This document shows positions 46,448-58,000 of a stretch of DNA of 64,000 bases, piece after piece. The notes below the pieces were generated by a model. It ran no database searches. It was given only the letters and a program-made list of their open reading frames with translations, and had not been told where the DNA came from. Both the position numbers and the translations under genes were made by a program. Position 1 is the stretch's first letter, and each line of letters begins with the position of its first letter. This DNA is from Scytalidium lignicola (Eukaryota > Ascomycota > Leotiomycetes). The stretch lies in NCBI GenBank assembly GCA_002812745.2, contig NCSJ02000045.1:1-64000 (forward strand). Reading direction: 5' to 3'.

Positions 46448-47607
46448 GTTACCGTATATTTCTTTAATTTTTTNGTAGATATAATTAATTGTAATTATCG
46501 TTCAAAAACAGAAGTAAGCATAATAGAGATCAAAAAAAAGTAAAGCTTTTTCTAAGTTATATCCACGCTTCTTTAAAAGCGAATGGTTCACAATTGTAAT
46601 CCGTTATTGGGCAGATAATCAGATTTACCAAGTGTTGAGAGCTTTTCTTGCAGTTTATCAACTGAGTATCAGATTGACCCTAGAAACCATAATAGATATT
46701 CGTAGCGTTCTACATATTAGATTGATTAGTGTAATTATCTCATAGTTATAAAGTTTTACAAGATCAGCCTAATATTTTATTGATAGTCTCTCTTCTCTAC
46801 CTCTCAAACAGTTCAACAGAAACGCCTACACTAATTCTAGTTCTTTCCCCAGGCAATTCCTCCACGTGTACGGGGCCTTTCCGGCACTTGTTCTTCTCGG
46901 ACGTCATTTGTCTTACACCCTAAAAGGAAGTATGTCCCTGAACTAGAGTATGACTGGGAACGGTGCATTTGCCACGATGTTGTCATGTCCGAGCACAACG
47001 TTGCCGGCTATAGATTTCGGCTCATAACCCACTTAATCACCACGCACTTACCCTTGACATCTCAGGGGAGCATTTAGTGATAGCAAGGGACTTCTGGGAT
47101 AATAGATTAATCAAAGAGATAAATAAATGGGTTTAAAAAGCCCAAAACTCAATGCGATATCGAAGTTTCATCAAAGTTGATACACGACCATAAAATAGGC
47201 AATATAGAGAGCTAACATAATTATTTTGTATTTGCCACAATGAAATTTTATTCTTTAGCAATAGAATATAGACTAGTCCTCGGAGATGTCCAACCGGGGA
47301 TATCCACATGGGGTCTAGTTAAAACGTGGCCTAGGCCTAGATCTCAAAGAATCTGATGACGCAGGATATCATAGACTACACCAGTAGATATAGCTCGGTA
47401 TGGCCGATAGATCTGTTTCTCACGCCAAAAAAAGTAATATTTAAATCTCTTTGGTCTCCCCAGATTGAATTATTCTCCAGACAACAGCAGAGCTGGCAAT
47501 CCTTCTAGGACGTTGAATTCCCTTACTCATAAACGACCCGAATAGCCTATTAAAGACTAGAGCTTTTTCAAATCATATCTACTATAAATCTCATTCAAAT
47601 ATTCAAA
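46448..47607. other. Gene-free stretch
   Basis: No gene is supported. N at 46474 adjoins a T run. The last 60 bases are the leader of the beta-barrel protein gene. Confidence 0.4.
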
Positions 47608-48157
47608 ATGAATACCAGGATCTTCATGACCGCTGTTTTGGTCGTTTCAAGCCTCACAAATGCTTTTCCAACGCTTAAAATTGATAAACGTCAAACGTAC
47701 GTAAAAATTGCACCTTCTATTCCTTGAGTGCTTAGTGTGCTAATGAACTTATAGCTACGATGGTGTAGCCACTGTCAATCCAAATCCAACGAACGCTTAT
47801 GGCTCTTGCGGTGTCATTAGCCCTGATTCATCTTTAACTGTTGCTATCAGCAACACATGGATGAAAAGCGAATCACCAAGCCCATACTGTGGTCGACAGA
47901 TCAAAATCACCAATACAGGCCCTACTACTGATGAATCTATTGGTGGAAAAGGGCGTACCGTCACTGTCACTGTTGAAGACACTTGCATGGGTTGCAATGA
48001 GACTCATCTCGACCTCTCTGTGGCGGCATGGAATGTTATATCCAACAAGGCGCTCTATAGCGTAGTTGGTATCTCATGGTACGTATTTCTACAAAACAAC
48101 ATTGTAATATAATCATGATGAATCTAAGCTGATTGACGATGTAGGGAATTTTTATAA
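47608..48157 (+). CDS. Small secreted double-psi beta-barrel (RlpA/expansin-like) protein
   Basis: Exons 47608-47696, 47755-48078 and 48145-48157 (the last encodes only four residues before TAA) give 141 residues. The signal peptide MNTRIFMTAVLVVSSLTNAF is followed by a propeptide ending in KR, a Kex2-type site, then the mature DPBB domain. It has the family's YDGVATVNPNP, AYGSCG, YCGRQIKIT and TVTVEDTCMGCNETHLDLS blocks, closing GISWEFL. Cysteines pair as in barwin/RlpA-like fungal proteins. Homologues are abundant in plant-associated fungi and include cerato-platanin-like relatives and cell-wall-loosening candidates. Enzymatic activity is not implied, since the second catalytic Asp of lytic homologues cannot be verified here. 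Intact. Confidence 0.88.
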
Positions 48158-48868
48158 TGATGATGACGAATATAGACGAAAGACGAATCGAACGAATATT
48201 TCACTTTATGTATATAATTTATATCAACTGTACAGAAAAATTAGCAGGGCCACGGCTGTTATTACTGTGGATACTTCTACGTATAAAAAGTACTTATGTA
48301 CTGTAAATAGAGAGCAGATGCGAAATTGCTAGGACGAAGTTTTAGATTTGTTACTATTAGATATTCAATAAATTTGTCCTTATTACGAACATAAATGACA
48401 ATAGAGAAACTGAAATTTCTTTCGAAGTGTATCGCCCTGGTGACCCAAGGTCATTAGATTGTCATCATCTAGCGAGAAAAGTACTCATTATAGTACTAAA
48501 CTAGGTATCCCACCTATTCTCATCTAATCGCTCTAATACTGTATCATTTGATCTTACAGCCATTCTTTTTAATATGCATCGCTTACCACGACACTACATG
48601 ACCATCACCACGCATATCACTGCCGGCACAGTATACACGCTCTCCATTAAGATCTTGAGAGGTAGAAATTATTTGGCCTCGTCCAAATACTACACGTTGC
48701 CACCCTGTAATGATTTCCACTGGATGACCCATTTTCCGTAGTCCTTCTGTAACTTACTCTGGAAAGCCTTCTTCGAGGGAAACTATGGACTTTTCAGATA
48801 GCGTCGAGTAATCTTCAGTTGTGGCATATTCAGGTGTTACCTTGGTTAGATGAATACATAATCTTAGA
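48158..48868. other. Gene-free stretch
   Basis: No recognised gene. Confidence 0.4.
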
Positions 48869-49162
48869 GGATACTTAACTAAATCCACTCACCTTTACCC
48901 AAATCCACCCACCCGCTCCAGTATCGGTTATTCCATAGACTGACTATCCGCGTTCTAATACACTGAACCCCCCGTAATTATACACGAGTACACGTGTAGC
49001 GATCTTTAAGCTTTGAACTCCTTATAAAACTTTGAATTTCAGTATATCTTTAATTTTTGTTGAAATTTATTGAAATTAAAAATTGAAAGTGAGCATTGTT
49101 GTTTGAAAAATTGCTGATACCGGCGCAAGTGAGTGGATTTAGGCAAATGGATTTAAGTATCC
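48869..49162. mobile_element. 294-bp MITE with GGATACTTAA termini
   Basis: The left end GGATACTTAACTAAATCCAC and the reverse complement of the right end GGATACTTAAATCCATTTGC share the terminal 10 bases and the TAAATCCACTC motif repeated within. The interior is AT-rich with CCCCGTAATTATACACG, similar to motifs in the elements at 13205 and 23493. It lies just upstream of the RHS gene. Confidence 0.65.
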
Positions 49163-49254
49163 CCAATGAGTATTGCTGCCTTCAACCTTATCCTTATCCT
49201 TCAATGCCTCCTCGCGCAACATCATATAGTTAAATAAACTGAAATTTTAATTAT

Positions 49255-49350
49255 TTAAATTAAATGTTGTTAGAAAAGCAGTAAAAGCAAGGTACGCAAT
49301 ATAGGTTGCTTAACTAGTATATTGAAGTTGTAGTAACTACATACAGAGTA
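49255..49350. repeat. Dispersed repeat, second copy, at 5' edge of RHS gene
   Basis: See 10321-10417. The last bases (GTAACTACATACAGAGTACG) run directly into the first RHS codons, so the repeat marks the 5' breakpoint of the RHS frame. Confidence 0.6.
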
Positions 49351-52300
49351 CGGATAGCTTGGAATACGATGGTAACGGCAGAGTTACAGTGGAAACAGTA
49401 TCGTGGTCCAGTGGATATTCTGCACCTGAAGGATCTGTCACTTCTTACACCAATCGTAACAGTTACACATACGATCCGGCAGGTTTCGATATTGTTTCTG
49501 CACATGATCCGCAAGACCACACGACTGTGAACACATATGACATCAAAATCACTCAAGGTCCCATAGTCCGGAAAGAACTCCCACTTGCCCAGGCTGAAAA
49601 TTTCACGTACGACCAAATTGGTCGGTGTATCGAGTATACAGATCCTTTCGGCAACAAAACTTCAAATAGTTATACTGTTGGCGAGTTAGGAAACACGGTG
49701 ACATCGACTAGTTCTCTTGGTTATGTCACTAAGCAAATTTTCGATTCTCTGGCCAGGGAGGTTCAACAGGCAGATAATGGAGACCCAACACAGCAACAGT
49801 CGCCTTTGCCAAATCGGGTGCTTTCAGAGACTGCTTACGACTCTCTCTCACGGATAATCTCAAAGACAGATGAGCTTGGTCTCAAAACTACCAACAATGC
49901 GTATGATTCCTTTAATCGCCTGCTTTCTGTCACAGATACCAATGGCAACACGCAAACGTATACTTTTGATGATAGTTCTCTAACCAAGCAATGCGCTCTG
50001 AACGGCGATCGTCGAGGTGCCATACAGCTTGATGGGTTTGGGAGAAATATCAAGGTCACCACACATGCCGATTCTGACGACCCTAATACGAAATATTGTC
50101 TTGTTAAAGAGTACCAATACGAAGGATCTAAGAATGTGTTGCAGGCGACACTTTTCCAACAGCCACTAGACAATAGTACTGCTAACCAACTAGAGATTTC
50201 GACGAGAGCTTATAATGTTGAGAACGCTGTTACATCAGAGAAAACTGTTACCAGAAGTGACCTTGCTGACAATGCATTTGATTCCCTGGAAAGGAATGCG
50301 CAGTATGATATATTCGGGAGAGTCTATACTCATTCGAAGACAGTGCAATACCACGACGGAAGATCGTTCAACTACCAAGGGGCTGTAAATATCTACGATA
50401 ATTGTAATCAATTAGTTACACTTAGGAACCAGCTTGACCAGGAAGAAAAGTACGATTACGATGCAAATAGGCATATGGCTGACTTGACACGCTATGACAC
50501 TTCGAAAACCTCATATGAATACGACCCTATTGAACAACTTATCAGCGTCATTGAACCAAATGCTTCGAGAAAGTTGACCAAAGCTTATTTACCAAATGGC
50601 AGAGTCTCGCAAATCAAGATGGGCGATGCCACTGTCCAATACGATTATTCACTGGACGGCTCCTCTACTGCTGTCAGATATCCCGATGGAGCTGAACAGA
50701 AATATACACTAGATAGTACCGGTCGAATTATTCAAAGCACGGATGCTCAAGGCGCGGTCCAGAAAACTGGATTCAATGAATATAGCCTTGTTTCTTGGCG
50801 ACGCTTAGGCAATGACACTGTTTCTTACAAGTATGGCATTGTAAACCATACGCAGTGGCAGCTTCTAGGTCACACGATTACCGGTGTCCAAGACCTACAG
50901 TTGACTCTCTCATATGATGGATTTGGAAGGGTTAACCACAGTACTGTTATAAACACAAAAACGTCGAATGTGGTCCTGGATATCATCTACACTTATAACA
51001 GCAAAGGAAAACTATCCATGGTTGAGGTTTCCTCCGAAGTATCAACTTCTGAGGAGTTCAGTTATCAACGTCAGCTCTTATACGATGGATTAAGTCAGTT
51101 AAGACAGGAAATTACTCTTTTACTGGGAGTAAGGCTTCTACTACAACCAGCTACGATTATGACGGAAACGCAAATCTTCTATCCATCACAGTGGATGGCA
51201 AGACAAGGTCAATGACGTATAATGTGATAGATCAACGGACGGATCCAGGCTATGTCTATGATAAGAATTGTAGACTTCTCACTGATGACAAAGGTAGAAT
51301 TTATCAATATAGTGATAACGACGAACTCATAGGTGTCAAAGTCAGTGAGTCTGGCACAAGCTTCCAGTATTATCCCAATGGATCACTTTCTGTCCACAAC
51401 TCTGGGGCAGCTTCCATGAATCTTTACTACGATGGAGGAGCTATCAATGCTGCACAAACACAAGAAGAGAACCAAGACGGCTGGACATCATACCTAATGG
51501 AGCCTGGACGTCGTTTAGCGGCATATAAAAGTGATTCGAACTCAGCCACCTACTACATTGAGAGTCAAGGGTCCACTGCACTTCAACTCGAACCGGCAGG
51601 TAATAAGGCTACATATTACCAGCCATATGGTTCTGCCGACTCATCAACAACAACGCAGACTCACGATTTTGGATATCGCCAGGAGTTTACGGATAATGTA
51701 AGTGGCCTTGTATATTTGCGGTCTCGTTTCTATCCGCCTGATAATGCTGCATTCATCACTCTGGATAGCACCCGCAAGGAAAACCGATACACGTTCTGTA
51801 GTGGAGATCCGGTGAATCTCTTTGACGGTACCGGACATTCGGAAACTGAAGCTATGGGCATAGGTATTGCCGTCGGATTTGCTGTCACAGCTATTGCAGC
51901 GGTTTTAACTGAAGGCCTTGCAGCCTTGGTCTTTGGGCCCGAATGTGTTGCTGCCAGCATAGCAGTAGGAGCTGTGTCTGGAGCAACCGGTAACGTTGCC
52001 GGAGATGCTACTCAAGCTGTTTTAAATCATGACAATTTTTCAGCAATGCGAGCAGGCGAAGATGTGCTGTCGGGGGCTATCGGTGGCGCCGTAGGAGCGG
52101 GTTCGGGAGGAGCTGCTGGTCGTGCAGCTATGTCAGCGGCCCTTGAAAATGAATGGTCCCAGGCGGCAATCGTAAGAGTGGGATCTGTCACCTCAGGTGT
52201 AGTAGGGGGAGCTTCAGGGTCATTTTCCCAGTCTGCCTCGACGGCGTTAATGCACGGCCAATAGCCCTTCACTGAATCCACTGCCCTAAGCGCCGTCACT

Positions 52301-52863
52301 GGTTTTTTTTTTCAGGAGGTCTTGGAGGACTTGCCACGAGCGGCAGCTATACTTGATTCATTGATAAGAGGATCATACCTGTGGCGCTAAAAGAGAGTGA
52401 TTTTAACCTTGTCAGGATCGCTGGAAATCCGGCAGGAATCGGTGCGGATGAGATGCGCATCTTTGAAACTCAAGCAGAGGCAAATGAAGATGCTGGAAAC
52501 TTTACTAAAGCGCGTAATGCACTCAGGAAAACCCCAGAAAATGCAGGTTTCACTATGTGTCCTACAATTGTCGGTCATGGCTTGGCCGACACAATGTTCT
52601 TACCCACGACAGACTTATCAAATGGCGGCCCAGCGACCTATATGCGACCCATGAAAGGTAAGCTATTTGCACAGCTTATGATGACAGAACGTTTCAGATT
52701 TGCCCCAGGAAACCAAACAATCAAGCTGGTGTCATGCTATGGTGCATTGGGAACTGGGCAAGCGTTGGCAGAAGCGACTGAGCGGGATGTATTTGCTTCC
52801 TACCTCGCCGTGTACGCTGATGCTGCTGTGGATGGTTGGCATTGGAAAGAAATTACTCCATAG
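49325..52863 (+). pseudogene. RHS/YD-repeat polymorphic-toxin-like gene, truncated and broken
   Basis: Bacterial RHS proteins form a YD-repeat shell enclosing a C-terminal toxin. The frame opens at about 49325, after a TGA and inside a dispersed repeat, with no ATG, signal peptide or N-terminal domain. Dozens of YD-type repeats follow (SYTYDPAGFD, EEKYDYDANRH, TSYEYDP, QLTLSYDGFGRVN). The RHS core is at about 51660-51835 (FGYRQEFTDNVSGLVYLRS; ENRYTFCSGDPVNLFDGTG); the usual DPxG junction reads DGTG. A Gly/Ala-rich hydrophobic linker follows, and the last segment (52381-52863) carries a HG (52576) and a SC (52735) reminiscent of cysteine-peptidase toxins, which is inference. Breaks: a shift at the T run 51118-51121, TAG at 52262, a T10 run at 52303-52312, TGA at 52354. 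No immunity gene is evident. Composition is less AT-rich than the flanks, in line with horizontal origin. Confidence 0.88.
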
Positions 52864-53603
52864 TCGACTTAAATTATATAGATAGGATGTCAATTCCAAT
52901 GGCCTTTCTAGGGGAGGTGGAGATCTTGCCTATCAAGTTTCAACTCTTGGGATGCAGTTAACGGGGTTGCAGTCATTTTGGTGGGGGATCAACCGCACGC
53001 TAGGGGCGGACCGAGAACCGATCATCCGGGACCAACGCATCAACTTACTATGCACGGACTGTCTTAAGGCATCACAACTGCCGCGTCCTGTATTCTTGTC
53101 GGTATCGGCCTCCACATGATATCATATTAGCTCCCTTATAACAATCTTTAATCAATCATAAATTTAGTTATCGTGTTCAAGCTTTTACAAAAGGTTGTTT
53201 TGCCCACTTTATTCCCAGGTAGATATATTATTTTCTCTATGCGTATCCGGATTATTCCATCCTCTCTACTTCAAAGCGACCTCTCGGTCTGCCAGTGCAT
53301 CTTTATTTCCATTCCGGCATAGCATATTTATCCAACAGGGTTAGATAAAGTGTTTATTGTTTCAACTGCACCCAGTGTAAGTGCATATTATTCGTACCAA
53401 TCTTTTCGTATGCCACAGCCAGTCATCCCTAATTTACTGGTTAGGTCTATATCAGGTAGTTTTATAGTCCAAACTTTTACTATTCTTTTCACTTAAAGAA
53501 GATAACTCAGGATGTATGATCAAAGTCCATCTTCATTAAAAGAATTATCTGCAAAGATCAGGGTGGTGCAACTAGATCGCCGATTTAGATGTAAACATCT
53601 GGC
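52864..53603. other. Gene-free stretch
   Basis: No gene; the composition becomes AT-rich toward the 3' end. Confidence 0.4.
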
Positions 53604-54169
53604 CAGGGTTCGGAATTTAATTAATTAATTTAGTATTTACCCAAATTAATACTAATTAAATTAATGAAACTTAATACTAAAATTAATTAATGAAAACCTA
53701 TACTAATACTAATTAAATTAAAATTAATTGAAATTAATTAAAAATACTAAAAAAANTACTAAATCACGTGGAAAATCATGTGATTTTACTAATTAAATGG
53801 AATTTTATAAAGAACTAATATAAAATTAATTGAAATTTTTATTAGATTATTTTAAAATTAAATTTTTATTTTAAAAAAACTATAATATTTTTAGAAATTT
53901 AATAATAAAACATAAAATCACATGATATTTGAATAAAATTTATACAATATTTATATAATTGAATATTTTTATATACTGAAATTATATAGAAATCATGTGA
54001 TTTAGTATTTTTTTAGTATTTAATTAATTTTAGTATTTAGTATTTTAGTATAAGCTCAAATTAAAATTAATTAATACTAACTTAGTATTTCAAAAATCTA
54101 AATTAAAATTAATTAATTACTTAATTAATTAATTTTTACTAAATACTAAGTACTAATTTCCGAACCCTG
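53604..54169. mobile_element. 566-bp inverted-repeat element with hAT-like termini
   Basis: The left end CAGGGTTCGGAATTTAATTA and the reverse complement of the right end CAGGGTTCGGAAATTAGTAC match at the first dozen bases. CAGGGTTCG-type ends occur in hAT-related MITEs. The interior is almost pure A/T with repeated TTAGTATTT and AATTAATT words and palindromes such as AATCATGTGATTT. N at 53756. No clear 8-bp target duplication. Confidence 0.65.
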
Positions 54170-55088
54170 TATATTGGTCACCTCATGAGGAGATTTCCAT
54201 CCTGGGCAGTTGCTATTATAGTGCTAACAGCCAGGCATGCTATCAATACTATTGAAGTGAGATCATTTTCTGTTATATCGACAACAGATAATTAAGACAT
54301 TTGCAGACAGCAATAAAGAAGATCGACAAAATTAGATCTTGCCCAGAAGATGTTGAGGGACTCCGAACGACATTCCACGGCCTTTTACAAAGTGAGCTCC
54401 TGGAATCTGAAAAGAGCTCTCCCCGGCTGGCAGAAGAGGTGCAGAATCTGCTCACAGCACGCACTGATAGCACGGTCAATATGGAGGTCGCGGTCAATCA
54501 AGTCGGGAATACAGGAGCATTTTATGCTATTAAGTTCTGTAGCCTTTAACATAAAGGTTAAAACCACTGTGAGCCTCTCACTAAAACTCACTATAATACA
54601 GAACTTTAAGCTTATAAACTTAATTTTAGCAATTGTTTATATAAGCCATGACAAAGTAGCATCATATTCTGTTAAAACGTTAATTATATATGGTCATATT
54701 ATTATAAAACTAGGTTTTAAGTTTTATATAATAAAATATTATTATTAACTGCTTCTTTTACTTTTATGTTAATATTAATATACAAATGTATAAAGTTATA
54801 AACGATTAAGAGAAGTTAAGGTATTTAAGTACTTTATTAATATTTTAAACAAGTATTAGATTAAAAGGATATTAGTATTTATTTAATGTTTTAAAACTTA
54901 TTTAACTTTAAAAAGTAAGCGAATTTCTTAAAAAAAANGTATAGTTAAAAATATAATATATTATAAATATAAACTAATAAAATCTTGTAATTAATACTGT
55001 TAAAGCACTTCTTAAACATTAATTAGTATTTTCCTTATTCTTAAAAGTATACTTAAAAAAGAGTTAAACTTATTATCATATTCTAAAA
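54170..55088. other. AT-rich stretch with a coding fragment
   Basis: Apart from the fragment at 54301-54549, no gene is seen. Some similarity to the reverse complement of about 59880-60060 suggests the inverted repeat of the large element may reach outward here. Confidence 0.4.
54301..54549 (+). pseudogene. Unrecognised gene fragment
   Basis: An island of balanced composition between AT-rich tracts. The frame encodes a charged helical stretch (QTAIKKIDKIRSCPEDVEGL, then EEVQNLLTARTDST) preceded by an acceptor-like TTAAG. It ends where AT-rich DNA begins (about 54550). It looks like an exon of a helical, possibly STAND-associated, protein cut by the AT-rich insertion. No family assigned. Confidence 0.35.
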
Positions 55089-58000
55089 TAGCCTGTTTTT
55101 CGCGAATTCAAGCTTTGTGCACGCCTTTTTACAACGTGTATTATAGTAAATTAATGTAAAGGACTAAATTAACGAATTGACTATTATACAACATATTTCT
55201 ACACTTGTTTTTCGTGCTATTTGCGTACAAAGTGCTTAAATTGATATACCACTCAAAAAATCTTACTGTTTAACACTTAAACTATATACTAAACAACATA
55301 CAAAGAAGGTTTTAGAGCTTCCAGGGCTTTTAAAGCTTTTTACACCTCGAACAAATTTGATTCTAAGGGTTATTCTTGCTTTATCACCTTGTATAACTGT
55401 TAAACCTTTAACAATTGGTTCTAACTCTTTAATAATTAGTTTTAACTCTTCTATAACTGTTAAACCATTAAGAAACATCTCTTTTTCTTTGTTTAATTTA
55501 ACTAATATACTATTAAAACAATCTTATAATCTTGAATTTGAAATAAAAGTGTTTTTAAAGGTTTAATAATTTTATCTGAAAAGTCTCTTGAAGATATAAA
55601 TGCAGATAATTACCTGAATTTCACTAATATTATAAAATAAGTTAAAACATGAATTATTAAGATTATAAAGTAAAAGAATATTCAAGAACTTCTTTAAGGT
55701 AAAGACTAATTAAAGTATTATTTTAGTAATATTCTCAAGCTTATTAAGTATAATATAATGTTTAATATCAAGTAGGAAAAGCTTAAAACTCTTTTAAGGA
55801 ATCAACTTATTAAAAAAAGGAAATACTTTTCAAATTAAGGTTTGATATACTATCAACTCTAATCTATACAATAAACTTATGCTTGTTTTAACTACAAAGT
55901 CAACTTTATCAGAGAAATTACTTCTAAAATGAATTTTTCAAGTCTTAACAAAGAATGAATTTGAAAATGAAGTTATAACTCTTATAACTAAATAATTACA
56001 AAGTATAACTGAGATTTAAATCAAAGAATTAAACTAAATAATCAAAGATTAGCTTATACATAGAATTATACATATATTATTCAAGTGTTATTATTATAAA
56101 ATTCCAACTTATGTTAATTAATTTAAAATCTGTTAGGATAAGATAATAAGTAATAAGAGAATCAAGTATACTTTAATTTTAATAATAATAATAAAAGCAT
56201 AAGCAAATAAGATTAAAAAGAATAAATCAATGTTAGAAGCTTTATTTTCAAAGATAATTTACATAATTAAAGAAAAAAAAAATTAATATCTTACTTTATA
56301 ACAAAAGAAAGAGAAAGTAAAACAATTAAAATTTAAAAACATTTTATTAATATTATTATACAATGGTAATATTATCTTCAATATAAGAATTTCAACCTTT
56401 TCAAATTAATTAACAAGTTAAGGTTAAACTAGCTTATCTAATAAGGAATCAATTTGTTTATCAAGCTTTATTTAACCTGATTATAATAATGAAGCTTTAA
56501 TTTTATTATTTACTGAATATATACATAAATACCTTTTTTTTACATTAAAAAANGTAATAAAATTGAATTAAGCTACCTTCCCGGCTAACCGATATGCTAG
56601 GATCTTGATACCCTTTCTAAAAGTATATACTCTTTAATAAATCAATTATTTCTACAATACCATACTAGTTATAACTATTCTAATTGAAATTTAAACATCA
56701 ATTGCTTTATAAGTATCAATTCTATCAATTTAGAAGTTGTCATAGTTATTAATTCAAGGTTCTTAACCTTTTAATTAGCTATTTTAGTCTTTAATTCCTC
56801 TTTAGCTTTTNATGATCTCTAGAATCTTCACAAACTTATTATTTAGGTTTTCAAATACTCAGAGCCTTTTAGAAGGTCTAATAGCTTTTAATTAAAGCTT
56901 TAATTCTTCGATTTTACAGTTCTTAAATACAAGAACTATGTTTTTATTATCTAAAGCTTTGTTAACTTTCCAAAGAAGTAAGTACATAATGTAATTAGAG
57001 TTTTCCAAGTACTTTTGGATTTGTTATACTAATTTAATAATCTAATAACTATAGTTAAAAGTAAAAATATTGATATTTACTACCTTTTCTAACTTATGAG
57101 TTGGTTTTTTAAGTGTTTGTAACTTTGGTAAAGGTTAAATTACTTGCTCAGAATTTAATGGCCTAATAATATTCAATGATTATAAACTTATAACTCTTTA
57201 ACCTTGTTTGATATTTTTAATTGTTAAACCTTTTAACTTAACTTTCTTATAACAAGTAAGGAAATTACATTTGATTATTGAAGAGGAATCAGTTTTAGAA
57301 TTCAATTCAGTTATATAACGTTAATATACAGCTTTTAAAGGTGAAAAAACCAATAAATCCAGTGGTTATAACATATGAGAAGAGTATGTTAGCAAAAAGT
57401 AAAGTAATATTTTACTTTAGAAATATTCTTACATGAATTCATCAGTTGTATAACTTCTATAGCTATCCAAAATCAATAATCATGATTACTCTGAATTCTA
57501 AAGCTTAGTTTGAGGCTTAAAGATATCCTTTATCTATTTAACAGTTGTAAAATTACTAGTCTAACTATTTTCAAAACAAGTAAATGCTTAATCTTCATAT
57601 TCTTTTAATCTTTTAGGATACTATTAAGCTTGTATATTTTTTCCTTTAAAAATAATAAAAANGTTTTATGTATTAACTTATAGTTGAGATATGCTCTAAA
57701 ATTATAGTCTAATAATAGTTAGTATTACTCTTTATATATATTCTCTTCCTCTTAAAGCTCTTAAGGACTAGCTTATTAACTCTTAACTCTTTTATTATTC
57801 TTGTTTTATCTATATTATACTAGTGTTGAGGAAGTATGTCCTTTATGGTAAGAGTATCAAAAAGCTCAAAAAACATTTGAATTACTTTAAGGGAAGCTTT
57901 ATTTATACGTTGATTATTAATCCTTATACTTTTAATTGTATAGATTTCAAGGTAACAGGCTAAAAATCTGTTCATCCAATTCTTTTCTAGAGTTTGATTT

